This document shows, in pieces, positions 28,485-39,899 of a stretch of 64,000 nucleotides of DNA. Source of the stretch: Oscillospiraceae bacterium (GTDB lineage Bacteria > Bacillota > Clostridia > Oscillospirales > UBA929); assembly GCA_009777475.1 (NCBI GenBank), contig WRLU01000001.1, positions 1-64,000 on the forward strand, read 5' to 3'. Below the pieces are notes generated by a model. That model saw only the letters and a program-made list of their open reading frames with translations, was not told the DNA's origin and did no database searches. Made by a program: the position numbers and the translations under genes. Each line of letters starts with the position of its first letter. Within the stretch, counting starts at the first letter, position 1.

Positions 28485-31313
28485 ATGCGGCAGACTATAC
28501 TCGTCAAAGGTGCCAGGGAAAACAACCTGAAAAATATCGACATTGAAATCCCGCGGGACAAGCTGGTCGTGATGACCGGACTTTCCGGCTCGGGCAAAAG
28601 CAGTTTAGCTTTCGACACCATTTACGCCGAAGGGCAGCGGAGGTATGTCGAAAGCCTGTCCTCTTATGCCCGGCAGTTCCTGGGTCAAATGGAAAAGCCT
28701 GATGTGGAGTACATTGAGGGGTTAAGCCCCGCTATTTCCATTGACCAGAAAACAACCGCCAAAAACCCTCGCTCCACGGTAGGTACAGTTACAGAAATTT
28801 ATGACTATCTCCGGTTGCTATGGGCGCGTGTCGGTGTACCCCACTGTGTTAAATGCGGCAAGGTTGTCCGCCAGCAGACCATTGACCAAATGGTTGACCA
28901 TATCTTAGAGCTGCCCCAAAATAGCCGTGTGCAGGTTTTGGCTCCGGTGGTAAGATCGCGCAAGGGCGAATATTCCAAAGTTTTTGCCGATGCAAGCAAA
29001 TCCGGCTATGTAAGAGTCCGGGTAGACGGCATCATGTATGAATTAACTGAAACTATAAAGCTTGACAAAAATAAAAAGCACAGCATTGAAATAGTAATTG
29101 ATCGTCTTGTAATTAAGCCTGACATCAGGCAGCGTTTGGCTGATTCGACTGAAACAGCCGCAGGACTTTCGGGCGGACTTGTTATGATTGACATAGGTCC
29201 GGGGGAGCGAGATATTTTATTTTCGCAAAACTATGCCTGTGAGGATTGCGGTATTTCTATGGAGGAACTTACCCCAAGGATGTTCTCCTTCAACAACCCA
29301 TATGGGTCCTGCCCGACTTGTATGGGACTCGGCTCCCGGCTAAAGGTAGATCCCGATTTGATTATAACCAATCCAGGCCTTACGTTAAACGAAGGTGCCA
29401 TTTCGGCGATCGGCTGGAGCAGTCCGGACGAGGGTACAATTGCTGCCATGTATTACAGGGCACTTGCCGAAAATTACGGTTTTTCACTTGATGTTCCGGT
29501 TGGGGAGCTTCCTCGTCAGGCCATTGAGGTTTTGATGCACGGCACCGGAGGAGTCAAGTTAAATTTGTATTATTCAAAGGCAAATGGACAGAAAGGATGT
29601 TACAAGCAGGCATTTGAGGGTCTTGTTCGCAATTTAGAGCGGCGTTACCGAGACACTCAGAGCGAGGGCATGCGGCAAAGCATTGAGGAGCTTATGACCT
29701 CCGTGGATTGTCCCTTATGCAAGGGCAAACGCCTGAAGCCTGAAAGCCTTGCCGTTACGGTGGGCGGCATAGGCATTTCAGACTACTGCGAAAAATCCGT
29801 ATCAAACGCGCTGTTTTTTTGGGACGAAGTTGAGTTTACCGGAAAAGACAGTCTGATAGCACAGCCTATTTTGAAGGAAATTCGTGAAAGATTAGACTTT
29901 TTGCGTTCAGTTGGCTTAGAGTATCTTACTCTTTCCCGTCATTCGGGAAGCTTGTCAGGCGGAGAGAGCCAGCGCATCCGGCTGGCAACTCAAATCGGAT
30001 CCTCTTTGATGGGCGTTTTGTATATTCTTGATGAGCCTTCCATAGGCTTGCATCAAAGAGATAACCAGAAGCTTTTAGCTACCCTGAAGCGTTTGCGTGA
30101 TTTAGGCAATACTCTTTTAGTCGTTGAGCATGATGAGGAAACCATGCAGGAGTCTGATTTTATTGTTGATATAGGCCCCGGAGCTGGAATTCATGGCGGG
30201 GAAGTAGTTTGCTCTGGAACTATAGATGATATTAAAGCCTGTGCCGGCTCAATTACCGGCAAGTATTTATCAGGCCGTGAAAAAATCCCCATCCCTAAAT
30301 CCAGGAGCAGGGGCAGCGGAGCTTTACTAACAATTCGAGGGGCGCAGGAAAACAACCTGAAAAATATCGATGTTTCAGTGCCTCTTGGTTGCTTCACCTG
30401 CGTTACCGGGGTATCTGGTTCAGGAAAAAGCTCGTTAGTCAACCATATTATTTACAAAGCGCTTGCCGCTAAGCTAAACCGTGCACGAACCCGCGCAGGC
30501 ATACACCGCTGTATTGAGGGCATAGAACATCTTGACAAGATAATTGACATTGACCAATCCCCGATAGGACGTTCACCTCGTTCAAACCCTGCCACCTACA
30601 CAGGTCTGTTTACCGATATACGCGATATCTTTTCCCAAACACAAGAATCCAAAACTCGTGGTTATGCTCCCGGGCGGTTTTCCTTCAATGTCAAAGGCGG
30701 CAGATGCGAGGCCTGCTCAGGTGATGGGCTGATTAAAATTGAAATGCACTTTCTGCCAGATATTTATGTAACCTGCGATGCCTGCGGCGGAAAACGATAT
30801 AACCGGGAAACCCTTGAAGTGCGTTATAGAGGGAAGAATATATATGAAATTTTATCCTTGACCTGCGAGGAAGGACTGGGGTTCTTTGAAAACATACCGC
30901 GAATTGCCCGCAAGCTGCAAACACTCTGCGAGGTTGGCTTAGGATATATCCGCATAGGCCAGCCCTCAACCACTTTATCGGGAGGAGAAGCGCAAAGGGT
31001 AAAGCTTGCAGCTGAGCTTTCACGCCGTAGCACCGGAAGTACCATTTATATCCTCGATGAGCCGACTACCGGCTTGCACATAGCAGATGTGCACAGGCTG
31101 ATAGAGGTGCTTTCCCGGCTGACCGAAGGCGGCAATACAGTTGTTGTTATTGAACACAATCCCGAGGTTATCAAAACAGCTGACCATATCATTGACTTAG
31201 GTCCTGAAGGCGGCGATGCCGGTGGCTTTATAGTCGCCCAGGGCACCCCCGAGGAGGTGGCCTCCTGTCAAGAGTCATACACCGGGCAATTTTTGAAGGG
31301 AATACTTGGATGA
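28485..31313 (+). CDS. uvrA: Excinuclease ABC subunit A
   Basis: Two ABC cassettes GLSGSGKSS and GVSGSGKSS, zinc fingers, [13 protein letters not shown] and [13 protein letters not shown]. Confidence 0.98.
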   Translation: MRQTILVKGARENNLKNIDIEIPRDKLVVMTGLSGSGKSSLAFDTIYAEGQRRYVESLSSYARQFLGQMEKPDVEYIEGLSPAISIDQKTTAKNPRSTVGTVTEIYDYLRLLWARVGVPHCVKCGKVVRQQTIDQMVDHILELPQNSRVQVLAPVVRSRKGEYSKVFADASKSGYVRVRVDGIMYELTETIKLDKNKKHSIEIVIDRLVIKPDIRQRLADSTETAAGLSGGLVMIDIGPGERDILFSQNYACEDCGISMEELTPRMFSFNNPYGSCPTCMGLGSRLKVDPDLIITNPGLTLNEGAISAIGWSSPDEGTIAAMYYRALAENYGFSLDVPVGELPRQAIEVLMHGTGGVKLNLYYSKANGQKGCYKQAFEGLVRNLERRYRDTQSEGMRQSIEELMTSVDCPLCKGKRLKPESLAVTVGGIGISDYCEKSVSNALFFWDEVEFTGKDSLIAQPILKEIRERLDFLRSVGLEYLTLSRHSGSLSGGESQRIRLATQIGSSLMGVLYILDEPSIGLHQRDNQKLLATLKRLRDLGNTLLVVEHDEETMQESDFIVDIGPGAGIHGGEVVCSGTIDDIKACAGSITGKYLSGREKIPIPKSRSRGSGALLTIRGAQENNLKNIDVSVPLGCFTCVTGVSGSGKSSLVNHIIYKALAAKLNRARTRAGIHRCIEGIEHLDKIIDIDQSPIGRSPRSNPATYTGLFTDIRDIFSQTQESKTRGYAPGRFSFNVKGGRCEACSGDGLIKIEMHFLPDIYVTCDACGGKRYNRETLEVRYRGKNIYEILSLTCEEGLGFFENIPRIARKLQTLCEVGLGYIRIGQPSTTLSGGEAQRVKLAAELSRRSTGSTIYILDEPTTGLHIADVHRLIEVLSRLTEGGNTVVVIEHNPEVIKTADHIIDLGPEGGDAGGFIVAQGTPEEVASCQESYTGQFLKGILG

Positions 31314-31418
31314 ACTTAGGCCAACCTGTCTATAGCTGATCCAAATCACCCCCCTGCCAACTTCGGTTCCTACGAAAGCGAGAGGGGGGTTAGTGTATGA
31401 AACAGGATGCCTAGCCTA

Positions 31419-32483
31419 TCACATAAATACCGCACGAGAGGACTTTGGTTTTTTCTTTTTCTTCTTAAACCTTGCCGTCAAGGTAACCTTCTTGGTCACC
31501 CTGTAGCTGTAAGAGGACTTGCCAGAAACTTTCCTTTTACCTACATACCAGCCCGAGAATTTGTAGCCTTTCTTGGCTGCGGCCTTCACTCTGATTTTTT
31601 TGCCGTACGCAATCCTTTTACCCTTGCTCACCTTGCCGTGCTTTTTATTGGCCGATTTTACAGCCACAGCAAACTTAGGGATGGAATCAAGGAGCTTGAA
31701 CGAAATGTAATCTTCCTTGGCATATTTATGCGCAACCGAGTTGAAATAGCAGTATATAACCAGAAATTTAGAATCATCAAACGCATCACTTGCAATGAAT
31801 GTTACGCTTTTCGGTATAGTTATGCCTTTAAGCGCAGTGCAAAACTCAAATGCCCCGCTCTCAATTCTTTTTACGCCGTTCAATATGGTTACACTCTCTA
31901 AAGCATAACACCACATAAACGCCTGCTCTCTAATAGAGGCCACGCTGCCTGGAATAGTTATACTCTTCAGTGATGAGCATCCGCTGAAAGCCCCTTCTCC
32001 AATTGTTTTTACGCCGCTGAGTATGGTGACGCTTTTAAGCTCGCAATCTGCGAACGCACCATCCCCGATGGACACCACACTGCCCGGAATAGTCACGCTT
32101 ACGAGACCGCAACCCTCAAAAGCCCCCTCTCCAAGGGATGTTACGCTACCTGGGATGGTTATGCTTTTAAGGGAGGCGCAATTAGAGAATGCCTCCTTTC
32201 CAATGGATGTCACCCCATTCGGCAGGGTCACTCCTTCCAATAGCGCACAATCCTCAAATGCGGCATCGCCAATGGCCTTTACTCCTGAAATAAATGTTGC
32301 AGTGAAAGGAAAATCGTCCCTCCAAAGCCCATCGTCATATGCCTCCAATGCTTTTTCTACATCATCCCATGTAACAACCCCTCCGGTATGCCCCACGACA
32401 ATCACAGGCACCGGGTTTGCGCTAAAAGCCGTATTCGTTGCAAGCATAACAGCTACCAAGGCCAAGGCAACAAGCTTTTTCAT
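31419..32483 (-). CDS. Secreted BspA-type leucine-rich repeat protein
   Basis: Signal peptide; repeats xxIGxxAFxxCxxLxSITIPGSVTSIG; Lys-rich C-terminal domain. Confidence 0.88.
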   Translation of the reverse strand: MKKLVALALVAVMLATNTAFSANPVPVIVVGHTGGVVTWDDVEKALEAYDDGLWRDDFPFTATFISGVKAIGDAAFEDCALLEGVTLPNGVTSIGKEAFSNCASLKSITIPGSVTSLGEGAFEGCGLVSVTIPGSVVSIGDGAFADCELKSVTILSGVKTIGEGAFSGCSSLKSITIPGSVASIREQAFMWCYALESVTILNGVKRIESGAFEFCTALKGITIPKSVTFIASDAFDDSKFLVIYCYFNSVAHKYAKEDYISFKLLDSIPKFAVAVKSANKKHGKVSKGKRIAYGKKIRVKAAAKKGYKFSGWYVGKRKVSGKSSYSYRVTKKVTLTARFKKKKKKPKSSRAVFM

Positions 32484-32540
32484 AGCAATACGCCCTTTCT
32501 GAGTTTACAAATTTAAAGCCTGGTGTTATGTGAGAGGTAA

Positions 32541-33791
32541 CTAGATATATCCCTCATTTTCATCCAAAAACACCTGAATACGATCCTGTTCGGCAGCCGC
32601 GGCGGCTTGAATAGTTTTAAGACAGCCGCCAATCAATTCATCGGTTGTATTTCCGCCATATTCAGTAAGCCCCGCTGTAATCAGAACCTCAAAATCAAAG
32701 CAAGCAGCCACATCATGCCGCACTGCCTTCAAGATACGGCGGATAGCCGCCCCTGCCTCCCGGCGTTCCATTTCTGCTAAAAGCACGGCGAAGAGATTGT
32801 CTCCAAGCCAGGCCGCACTGTCAATAATACGCACGGCATGGCTGATAATATAGCCGGCGTATTTCAAAACTTGATCGGACATAGCCTGGTCAGCACCTAT
32901 CTTATCCGGCATGGTAATTGAAAAAACACCCAATGTAAATGGTCTGCCATATAGCTTATGGCGGCAGGCTTCCCTCTCAATACAGTCATCCAGCCCCGTA
33001 CGGTTAGGCATACCCATTTCAAGGCAGTGAGCCTCCTTATGCTTATCCCAAAATGATATATACTGTGCTTCCATCGGGTTAGATGCGGCGACCTTAAACT
33101 GCATTTTCAAAGGGGTAAGGTCGCGGTAACCTAGATATATACTCCAGGCACCATCTTCTAACACGGTGTACTTTGTCATGCTGCATTCCTTGACGGTGTT
33201 TGTGTTTTTGTTTTTTTCGATTAAGGTGACTGCGAATTCCTCTGCCGCAACCTTGTCTCCTGCGTTGGTTTCCAATGCGCTGTAATTCTTGAACAGCCGC
33301 AAGCTTTTGATTGTACTCACCTCATAAATGGCGGAAACGGATTCCCGCCATTCCATAAAGGCACCGTAGCCGAAAAACTTCTTGTCTGCCAGGCTTACAA
33401 GGGAGTAGGCTTTTTCATAATTTTTTACCGACAGGCAGTCAAAGTATTCACGCAAAACCTTCGCGGCGGCCGGCGTGCCCCCGTGGGAAGGCTCTCTTGG
33501 CGGGGTATGGACATAAACTATCCGTTCTCGCACCTCAGCCCTTTCGGCAGTAGGGGGAGAGTACCGGGACGCACGCCGTGTCCACTGAGCGTGATATTCC
33601 CGCCGCGTTATAGGGTTTGAGAGCACCTCATATGCGCGGTTGATCCTCTGCATATTTTTCTGTGCCGTTAAAGAGGAGTTAACATCAGGATGATATTTTC
33701 TGCACAGCCGCCTGTAGGCACCCTGGATAATATCCAGCTCTGCCTGCGAATGCACCTGTAAAACGCCGTATAGGTCTTCCCACTGCTCCAT
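32541..33791 (-). CDS. J-domain protein with NTF2-like middle region and degenerate GGDEF-like C-terminus
   Basis: DLYGVLQVHSQAELDIIQGAYRRLCRKYHPDVN J-domain; C-terminal TGLDDCIEREACRHKLYGRPFTLGVFSITMPDKIGAD...AAWLGDNLFAVLLAEMERREAG...ITAGLTEYGG. Confidence 0.75.
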   Translation of the reverse strand: MEQWEDLYGVLQVHSQAELDIIQGAYRRLCRKYHPDVNSSLTAQKNMQRINRAYEVLSNPITRREYHAQWTRRASRYSPPTAERAEVRERIVYVHTPPREPSHGGTPAAAKVLREYFDCLSVKNYEKAYSLVSLADKKFFGYGAFMEWRESVSAIYEVSTIKSLRLFKNYSALETNAGDKVAAEEFAVTLIEKNKNTNTVKECSMTKYTVLEDGAWSIYLGYRDLTPLKMQFKVAASNPMEAQYISFWDKHKEAHCLEMGMPNRTGLDDCIEREACRHKLYGRPFTLGVFSITMPDKIGADQAMSDQVLKYAGYIISHAVRIIDSAAWLGDNLFAVLLAEMERREAGAAIRRILKAVRHDVAACFDFEVLITAGLTEYGGNTTDELIGGCLKTIQAAAAAEQDRIQVFLDENEGYI

Positions 33792-33851
33792 GCTGCTCCC
33801 CCCCCTTCTGGCTGCCTGCTTCCAGTCAATAACACTAGGCAACCACTAATC

Positions 33852-33883
33852 CTGCCCCGCCGCAAAAGCACGGCGGGGCAGAA
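33852..33883. repeat. Intergenic GC-rich hairpin
   Basis: ctgccccgccgcaaaagcacggcggggcag between two minus-strand genes. Confidence 0.7.
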
Positions 33884-33895
33884 GCTTGCCGTTAA

Positions 33896-34759
33896 TTAAG
33901 AATAGGTGGTTCGCTTAAACTTTACACTTTTGGGAACCTTGTAAAAGCTGGCCTTTTTGTTCACCCGCTTCTGCGTGAAACTAATGCTTGTACTGGTATA
34001 ATTTCCATTATCATTTACATCAACACTCTTGATCTGACTCCCGGTTTTTCTTGATTGCCAGATATAATGGGTATTCGTAGTAGTGTTTGTAGTATTTCCG
34101 CTTTTTGAGGTGTATGTTTCGACATAGCTGTATACAAAACACTTCTGTCCTAAAACCTTCTGGTCCTTGTATATAATGTAGTTAGAACGCTTAGTTTTTC
34201 CGGTACCGGTACCTGCATTATTATTATCGCCAGATGCCGCCTTTTTCTTTCTGCTTCTGGTGTGGGAACCTTTTTTTGATTTTTTTTGCCAGCCATAGTT
34301 GTGATAATATTTTTTATCCTCCGTGCTGATATAAAGCTGGGGCTTTTGATTTAATTTACCATTCCAGTCCTTCAGCTGAGTGGACTCGCCCCGGCTAGCG
34401 TGAAAATCCTTTCCGTTAGCAATTTTGCTCCAATATTTACTTTTTGAGGCAGAGCTTATAACCCACTCGCCGCTCTCTGCATCCTTTTGCTTGTTAAAAT
34501 GCAGCGAGGTACCGTACCAAGTGTTGCCTTTTTTAGATTGCTTAGTGTTCTTTATGGCCTTGCTGTACGCTTTCTGGAATTGCTTATTTGACTGTTTCTT
34601 GCCGTTCGATGGAAGCTTTGTGTCGTATTTGGATACACCGCTGAACTTCAGCTTATTCAGTGCTTTTTCGTGCTTGCTTGCGGCGGAGGCTTGCGCCGGA
34701 AGCATGGCAAATACCATAAGTGCCGCGACTAGGCATACAATAAAACTTTTCTTCTTCAT
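33896..34759 (-). CDS. Secreted protein of unknown function, Lys/Ser/Asn-rich
   Basis: Signal peptide MKKKSFIVCLVAALMVFAMLPAQASA. Confidence 0.65.
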   Translation of the reverse strand: MKKKSFIVCLVAALMVFAMLPAQASAASKHEKALNKLKFSGVSKYDTKLPSNGKKQSNKQFQKAYSKAIKNTKQSKKGNTWYGTSLHFNKQKDAESGEWVISSASKSKYWSKIANGKDFHASRGESTQLKDWNGKLNQKPQLYISTEDKKYYHNYGWQKKSKKGSHTRSRKKKAASGDNNNAGTGTGKTKRSNYIIYKDQKVLGQKCFVYSYVETYTSKSGNTTNTTTNTHYIWQSRKTGSQIKSVDVNDNGNYTSTSISFTQKRVNKKASFYKVPKSVKFKRTTYS

Positions 34760-35339
34760 AATAACACTCCTAATAAAATAATTTTTTGGGATTCTTGCTC
34801 GACAAAACCAGATAAGACATCTCCGGCATTTGGTTCCGCAGTAGCTTACCTCAGATGCGGAGGATTGGCTGTTATATGCTGGTACCCATTCCTTTTCACC
34901 ACCTTCCTGTTCTTTAATGAAGAGTTTTCTTTTATTTGCACCCCCCTCAGTGTAAGACTGCGCCGTCAAGTGTCTGGAATATCCGCTGCGGCCCGCTTAT
35001 TTGCGCCAATAACCTGCCCCGCTGGCACCGCTTTGCTGAGACCGTAGATGGATCTGCTCATCCTCATCCCCCAAGGCACGAGTATAGCACAACACACACC
35101 CGGAAACATGACCAGAAGAATTATACACCCCTGGAGGTCTGTTGTCAACCGAATTTTTTACTTAAGTATGCGTCAGTCAAACGCTCTCAAAGACTGACAG
35201 ACTGGAGAAAAAACGTGTAAGACAATGCGCGAATTCGAATAAATTAAGTAAGCTTCATTGTGGTAATGACCGAAATTTAAAGGATTTGCAACGCGGTAGG
35301 TACCGCAGGGTACGATTGCGCGGCTTTATCTCCAACCCG

Positions 35340-35368
35340 AAACGCCCATGCCCCCTTCCGGGCATGGG
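35340..35368. repeat. Intergenic GC-rich hairpin
   Basis: acgcccatgccc-ccttcc-gggcatgggcgt 3' of ireB. Confidence 0.75.
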
Positions 35369-35385
35369 CGTCGTTAGAATTCAGC

Positions 35386-35628
35386 CTAATTATCAAGGTA
35401 ATGCCGGACAAGCTCTTGCAAAAGCTCGTCCCTGTCAATCCTGCGTATCATGCCACGAGCGTTTTGATAGTTGGTAATGTAGGTCGGGTCTTCGGAAAGG
35501 ATATACCCAACTATCTGGCTTATAGGGTTATAGCCTTTTTCCTCCAAAGCACGGAAAACACTTGCCAATACATCCTTCATTTCCTGGCTGCCCTCAACTG
35601 GTATTGGGAAATTCCTTGTATGATCCAT
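35386..35628 (-). CDS. ireB: IreB family regulatory phosphoprotein
   Basis: VFRALEEKGYNPISQIVGYILSEDPTYITNYQNARGMIRRIDRDELLQELVRHYL. Confidence 0.93.
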   Translation of the reverse strand: MDHTRNFPIPVEGSQEMKDVLASVFRALEEKGYNPISQIVGYILSEDPTYITNYQNARGMIRRIDRDELLQELVRHYLDN

Positions 35629-35723
35629 AGAAATACACCTCTTTTTAACGAGCGTTTAAACACCCGAACAATTCTGTTCTACGGACATTATAGCGCATTT
35701 AAATACCAGTGTAAAGTCTAAGT

Positions 35724-36200
35724 TCAAAAATTTTGCTCAGTTAGATGAAAAGACAAAAACTCACCAGCTTCAAAGGGTATCGCAAACTCATGCAGATATG
35801 TATGATACTGCCGGATAATGCTCTCAGGCCCGGTGAACACGGCGGCAAAGCTGCCATTGGCCAGCGGCCATCCTGAGACAGAAATTTCATCTGGAGATAC
35901 CACTGGGAGAGCATCCAAAAAATCATTGCAGCCCTCAAAGAGAAACCAAACGGATCTTGTCTCCTCTTTCTGCTCGGCAGTGGCAAAAACCATCCAGCCG
36001 TCCTGATTCTCATAGGCTTCAATTTTCAGCGTATCCTTCCTGAATGCACCCGCGCCCTGCAATTCCCGCATGGCAATGGTTTTTGCGTCCTCCTTGCCAA
36101 GCGTCCTATCCTCCCGGGCATCTAATTCCTCCCGAGCGATGAAGACGGCGAGATTTAGGTAATTTTCAGTGGAAAATATCATAAAGCACCATCCCTGCAT
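35724..36200 (-). CDS. Hypothetical protein
   Basis: 158 aa ORF, no family recognised. Confidence 0.5.
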   Translation of the reverse strand: MQGWCFMIFSTENYLNLAVFIAREELDAREDRTLGKEDAKTIAMRELQGAGAFRKDTLKIEAYENQDGWMVFATAEQKEETRSVWFLFEGCNDFLDALPVVSPDEISVSGWPLANGSFAAVFTGPESIIRQYHTYLHEFAIPFEAGEFLSFHLTEQNF

Positions 36201-36375
36201 TATGGAGTTTATTTATGAAGACGTTGAAGGCGTACTGTTAGGCCTCAAAAAAAAGTTGTTCAACGCCATCATCCTTGCCTATTATACAACCCTCATGCCC
36301 CTTTGTATAGCTGTAATACATGGCGTTCATGGGATTTCAAGGGGATGCTCTTGATGGGATAAGTACAATCCCTTC

Positions 36376-36957
36376 TCATTTCAATTCGTCCAGAGTCAAT
36401 TCAAAACTAGGAAGAAAATGCTCAAGAAAATACTCAATTTCGGGCATATTCATATTTGACAGCTTTTTTATCGCGGATTCTTGGGCTTCCTTAAACTCCC
36501 GGTTGCCTGCCCGCAGCTCTTCCTTACACTTGATATACGCAGAAAGCTTATCAGCAGCCTTAACGTATTCGCAAACAAGGGTACAACACTCCCCGGGGGA
36601 TAAAAAAGGCCTATACGCCTCCCGGAGCCCATCCGGAAGCATAGACAAAAGCTTTTCTGTTCCTGCCTGCTCTACTTCACCGTATGCCTTCCGAAGATAT
36701 GGTGTGAAATATTTCACCGGCGTAGGCAAATCCCCAGTCAAAATTTCAGGTGCATCATGGAACAATGCGGCAGCGGCACATGCGTTAGGGTCGGCATGAC
36801 TCTTACCGAAAATGTCCCGCCCAATAATGGCAAGCCCATGAGCCAATATCGCTGTCATCAGCGAATGCTCAGCTAAATTTTCAGGATAATGGCTGACCAT
36901 CAGGCTCCATCGCCGGATATGCCGCATACGCGACAGCAGAGCATAAAAGTGATTCAT
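36376..36957 (-). CDS. HD-domain 5'-deoxynucleotidase, YfbR-like
   Basis: RRWSLMVSHYPENLAEHSLMTAILAHGLAI...AALFHDAPEILTGDLPTPVKY. Confidence 0.88.
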   Translation of the reverse strand: MNHFYALLSRMRHIRRWSLMVSHYPENLAEHSLMTAILAHGLAIIGRDIFGKSHADPNACAAAALFHDAPEILTGDLPTPVKYFTPYLRKAYGEVEQAGTEKLLSMLPDGLREAYRPFLSPGECCTLVCEYVKAADKLSAYIKCKEELRAGNREFKEAQESAIKKLSNMNMPEIEYFLEHFLPSFELTLDELK

Positions 36958-37043
36958 ATTTAGATTGTCCCCTCCTCATGGCGTTGACGGAGATTTTTCG
37001 GACCTGGGCATATTTCTTGTCATCTGACAGCATCCCCTTCTGA

Positions 37044-38231
37044 CTACTCAAACATCAATTTCAGAAATTTTGCCTTGCCGCGCCGGAGCAAAATCGGTTC
37101 AGAAGCACAGACTGTAAGATTGGGATCATTTTGCCTCACGTTATCCATAAGTAGCCCTCCCTCTTTTATCAATCGCCGCGCCTCTGAACCCGATACCGCT
37201 AGCCCGCTGTCAGACACTAGCTTCCAGAGCGGATAGTCTCCCTTAGGCAAGACCGCCTCACTGGGCTTTTGCGGTGTGCCTCCGGCGGCAACGGCATTGT
37301 AGCGTGCCTCCCCCTGTGCGGCGGCCTCCGCACCATGATAAAGCGTTACAATAGCCTTGGCGTAAACAAAATGCGCCCGGCGTATATCCTCCTGCATAAT
37401 CTGCTCAAACTTTTGAGGAGGTATGTCGGAAGTTAAACGGAAATAATCACCTAAAAGGGTATCGGGTACACGCATGCATTTTTCAAACATTACCTCAGGC
37501 GGCTCATCTATCCCTATATAATTGTCAAGAGACTTGCTCATTTTTTCAACTCCGTCTAATCCTGGCAGGAGGGGGAATGTGAGTACTGCCTGAGGCTCCT
37601 GGCCATAATCCTTTTGGATATTGCGCCCCATTAAGAGGTTAAAAGTCTGGTCGGAGCCACCCACCTCAATGTCAGAGCTAACAGCGACAGAATCATACGC
37701 CTGCATAAGAGGATAAAGCATCTCATGCAGGCCGATTGACTGGTTTTTAGCGTAACGCCCGGCAAAATCGTCACGCTCCAAAATACGCGCCACAGTAGTT
37801 TTTCCACAAAGGGAGAGAACATCGTCAAAGCTCATTTTGCCGAGCCATTCAGAGTTATACACTATTTTTGTTTTTTCAGGCTCTAAAATCTTTGTCACCT
37901 GATCGAAGTAAGATTTTCCATTTTGGCGCACCTGCTCAAATGTAAGGGGAACACGAGTCTTGCTTTTGCCGGATGGATCGCCTATCATTCCGGTAAAATC
38001 TCCTATTATGAAAACAATATCATGTCCGGCCTCCTGTAAAAATCTCAGCTTACGCAGAACAACCGAATGCCCTAAATGCAAATCAGGGCGGCTCGGGTCC
38101 GCACCCAGCTTAACAGTAAGCTTCTTGCCTGACTTGAGTTTTTTATAAAAATCATCCTCAGAATAGATTTCAATGGCATCCCTTCTGATAATATCAAAAA
38201 CCTCTTGAGCGTTCAAAATTATACCCTCCAT
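37044..38231 (-). CDS. tyrS: Tyrosyl-tRNA synthetase
   Basis: KLGADPSRPDLHLGHSVVLRKL, KMSKS; C-terminal S4-like region. Confidence 0.95.
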   Translation of the reverse strand: MEGIILNAQEVFDIIRRDAIEIYSEDDFYKKLKSGKKLTVKLGADPSRPDLHLGHSVVLRKLRFLQEAGHDIVFIIGDFTGMIGDPSGKSKTRVPLTFEQVRQNGKSYFDQVTKILEPEKTKIVYNSEWLGKMSFDDVLSLCGKTTVARILERDDFAGRYAKNQSIGLHEMLYPLMQAYDSVAVSSDIEVGGSDQTFNLLMGRNIQKDYGQEPQAVLTFPLLPGLDGVEKMSKSLDNYIGIDEPPEVMFEKCMRVPDTLLGDYFRLTSDIPPQKFEQIMQEDIRRAHFVYAKAIVTLYHGAEAAAQGEARYNAVAAGGTPQKPSEAVLPKGDYPLWKLVSDSGLAVSGSEARRLIKEGGLLMDNVRQNDPNLTVCASEPILLRRGKAKFLKLMFE

Positions 38232-38265
38232 ATAAATTCGTTTTTGTTTTCTCTTTTCTAATACC

Positions 38266-39414
38266 CTACCCGCCCATAATAGGCTGAGAGCCTGGTCTGG
38301 TTACGCAAATATAGTGCTTGCCACGAGTCATAGTCAGAGGTGTTCCGTCCTCTAATGCGAAGGCGAAGGGCTTGTACAGCCCGCCCCTGCTCCATTTTAT
38401 AGAAATTATTTTGCCATCGGTGATATAATACCCGGAACCACCTGACTGCATATCAATTTTCATATGACCAGATTTTCCGGGAAGGACCGACATGGGCGTC
38501 TGGATAATAATAATGCCTGAAACTTCAACATTGGTATTTTTTGTGCCGCCATCGCGCATAACAGCTCCATGCTGGGAAGGTGTGTATTTTCTGGTTTTAC
38601 TGTCGAAGGCAAAGCTCGTTTGCTTGATGGGAGTGACGTTAAGTGCAAAATTTTCAGCCTTTTCACCCTTAATATCGGGTTCCGGGGTAAATTTTTGTTT
38701 GACCTGGCGCAGCTCCTCCTTGCGCTCCGTACGAGATAATTTTTTATATAATTCTAAAATTTTGCCTCCGTCGGACATCATGCAGTGCTCCAATGAGTAT
38801 CCGGCGGCACGCCGGCCCTGGTCACGCCAGAAATAAGCTGTGCTGGCGGTAATTGCATCAATGTGATCCATTCCCCACTGTTTAAACTCTTGCCGCGCCA
38901 GGCTACTGGCACCGCAATGAGCCAGTACCGCATCATGAGCCAAGGAGACCTCCAGGTAGCAGGTTCGCGCAGAACGTATTGCCCCGATCAGGGGAACATC
39001 GCTAATTTCCTGATATATTCCCATAATACGCGTTATGCCCCCTTCAACCGGTATTTCATATAACATATCCGCACGGCTGACACCCACAAGAGGCATGGCT
39101 GCCTTTAGGTTGTTGTGCATAACGCTGACCGGACGCTTGTCAATCCATTCCGGATCGGTCATTTCTTCTCCCGTAAGGGGATTGGGGAAATTTATAATAT
39201 CGGGGGTAGGCTGAGGGGCAAGAGTAGGGGTAGGGGCGGGAACCGGGGAAGGCGAAGGGGCAGGTTCCTCTGCAATCGGCTCCGCCGCGGAAAAAACAAC
39301 GATGCCCGCAATCACGGCGGCGGGCAAAACCAGGCTAAGCCCGATTACAAAACCCTTTTTGTGGCGACCGATAAATTTGAACAGCCTGCTTTTTTTAAGG
39401 TTTTTGAAAAACAT
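38266..39414 (-). CDS. DUF3048 domain-containing protein (YerB-like)
   Basis: RPVSVMHNNLKAAMPLVGVSRADMLYEIPVEGGITRIMGIY...IGAIRSAR. Confidence 0.88.
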   Translation of the reverse strand: MFFKNLKKSRLFKFIGRHKKGFVIGLSLVLPAAVIAGIVVFSAAEPIAEEPAPSPSPVPAPTPTLAPQPTPDIINFPNPLTGEEMTDPEWIDKRPVSVMHNNLKAAMPLVGVSRADMLYEIPVEGGITRIMGIYQEISDVPLIGAIRSARTCYLEVSLAHDAVLAHCGASSLARQEFKQWGMDHIDAITASTAYFWRDQGRRAAGYSLEHCMMSDGGKILELYKKLSRTERKEELRQVKQKFTPEPDIKGEKAENFALNVTPIKQTSFAFDSKTRKYTPSQHGAVMRDGGTKNTNVEVSGIIIIQTPMSVLPGKSGHMKIDMQSGGSGYYITDGKIISIKWSRGGLYKPFAFALEDGTPLTMTRGKHYICVTRPGSQPIMGG

Positions 39415-39722
39415 ATTTGGCTCCCTTCTCATTTGTCTTTCCGTCCTTTCGTCTAAATAGGCCCCCTTGGGGATTAAAGTGTGAATGAATAACTGGGGAT
39501 TTTGTCCCTTTGGATAGATATCATAATACCTCTTGCGTGTTTTTGTCAAGTAAAAAGTAGTGTCTCAATTGGGCTGTTTTAATTAGGCCTTAGTTATGCG
39601 TCCGTGCCGGGCTTGTGAATCCGTGACGAGCGTGGTATGATGGACTGGAAAGAAAGGGAGCCTGTTAAAATAACGGACATGATGTTAAGATACAACCATC
39701 AAAAAAACAGGAGGTCAAGTTC

Positions 39723-39899
39723 ATGTCCACACTCAGAGTACAGTACGATGAAGAGTTCAAGAAGAATGCAGTCAAGTTGAGCTATGCCATCCCTAAAAGC
39801 GTAAGAGAGGTTGCGTCAGACTTAGGCATTAACGAGAAACGTCTGTACGCTTGGCGCAGAAAATACACGGCAGAAGGGGATAAAAAATTGGAGGAAATT
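39723..39899 (+). pseudogene. IS3-family OrfA (helix-turn-helix) N-terminal fragment
   Basis: MSTLRVQYDEEFKKNAVKLSYAIPKSVREVASDLGINEKRLYAWRRKYTAEGDKK. Confidence 0.8.

Noticed and set aside
31900-32300. Repeated ~69 bp segments on the minus strand
   Set aside because: They encode BspA-type leucine-rich repeats and follow the reading frame.
34760-34960. Structured leader upstream of the secreted protein at 33896..34759, considered as a riboswitch (c-di-GMP or c-di-AMP type)
   Set aside because: Contains short pairings (ccgcatctgaggtaagctactgcgg), but I could not match conserved core motifs of any class I know; a covariance-model search would be needed.
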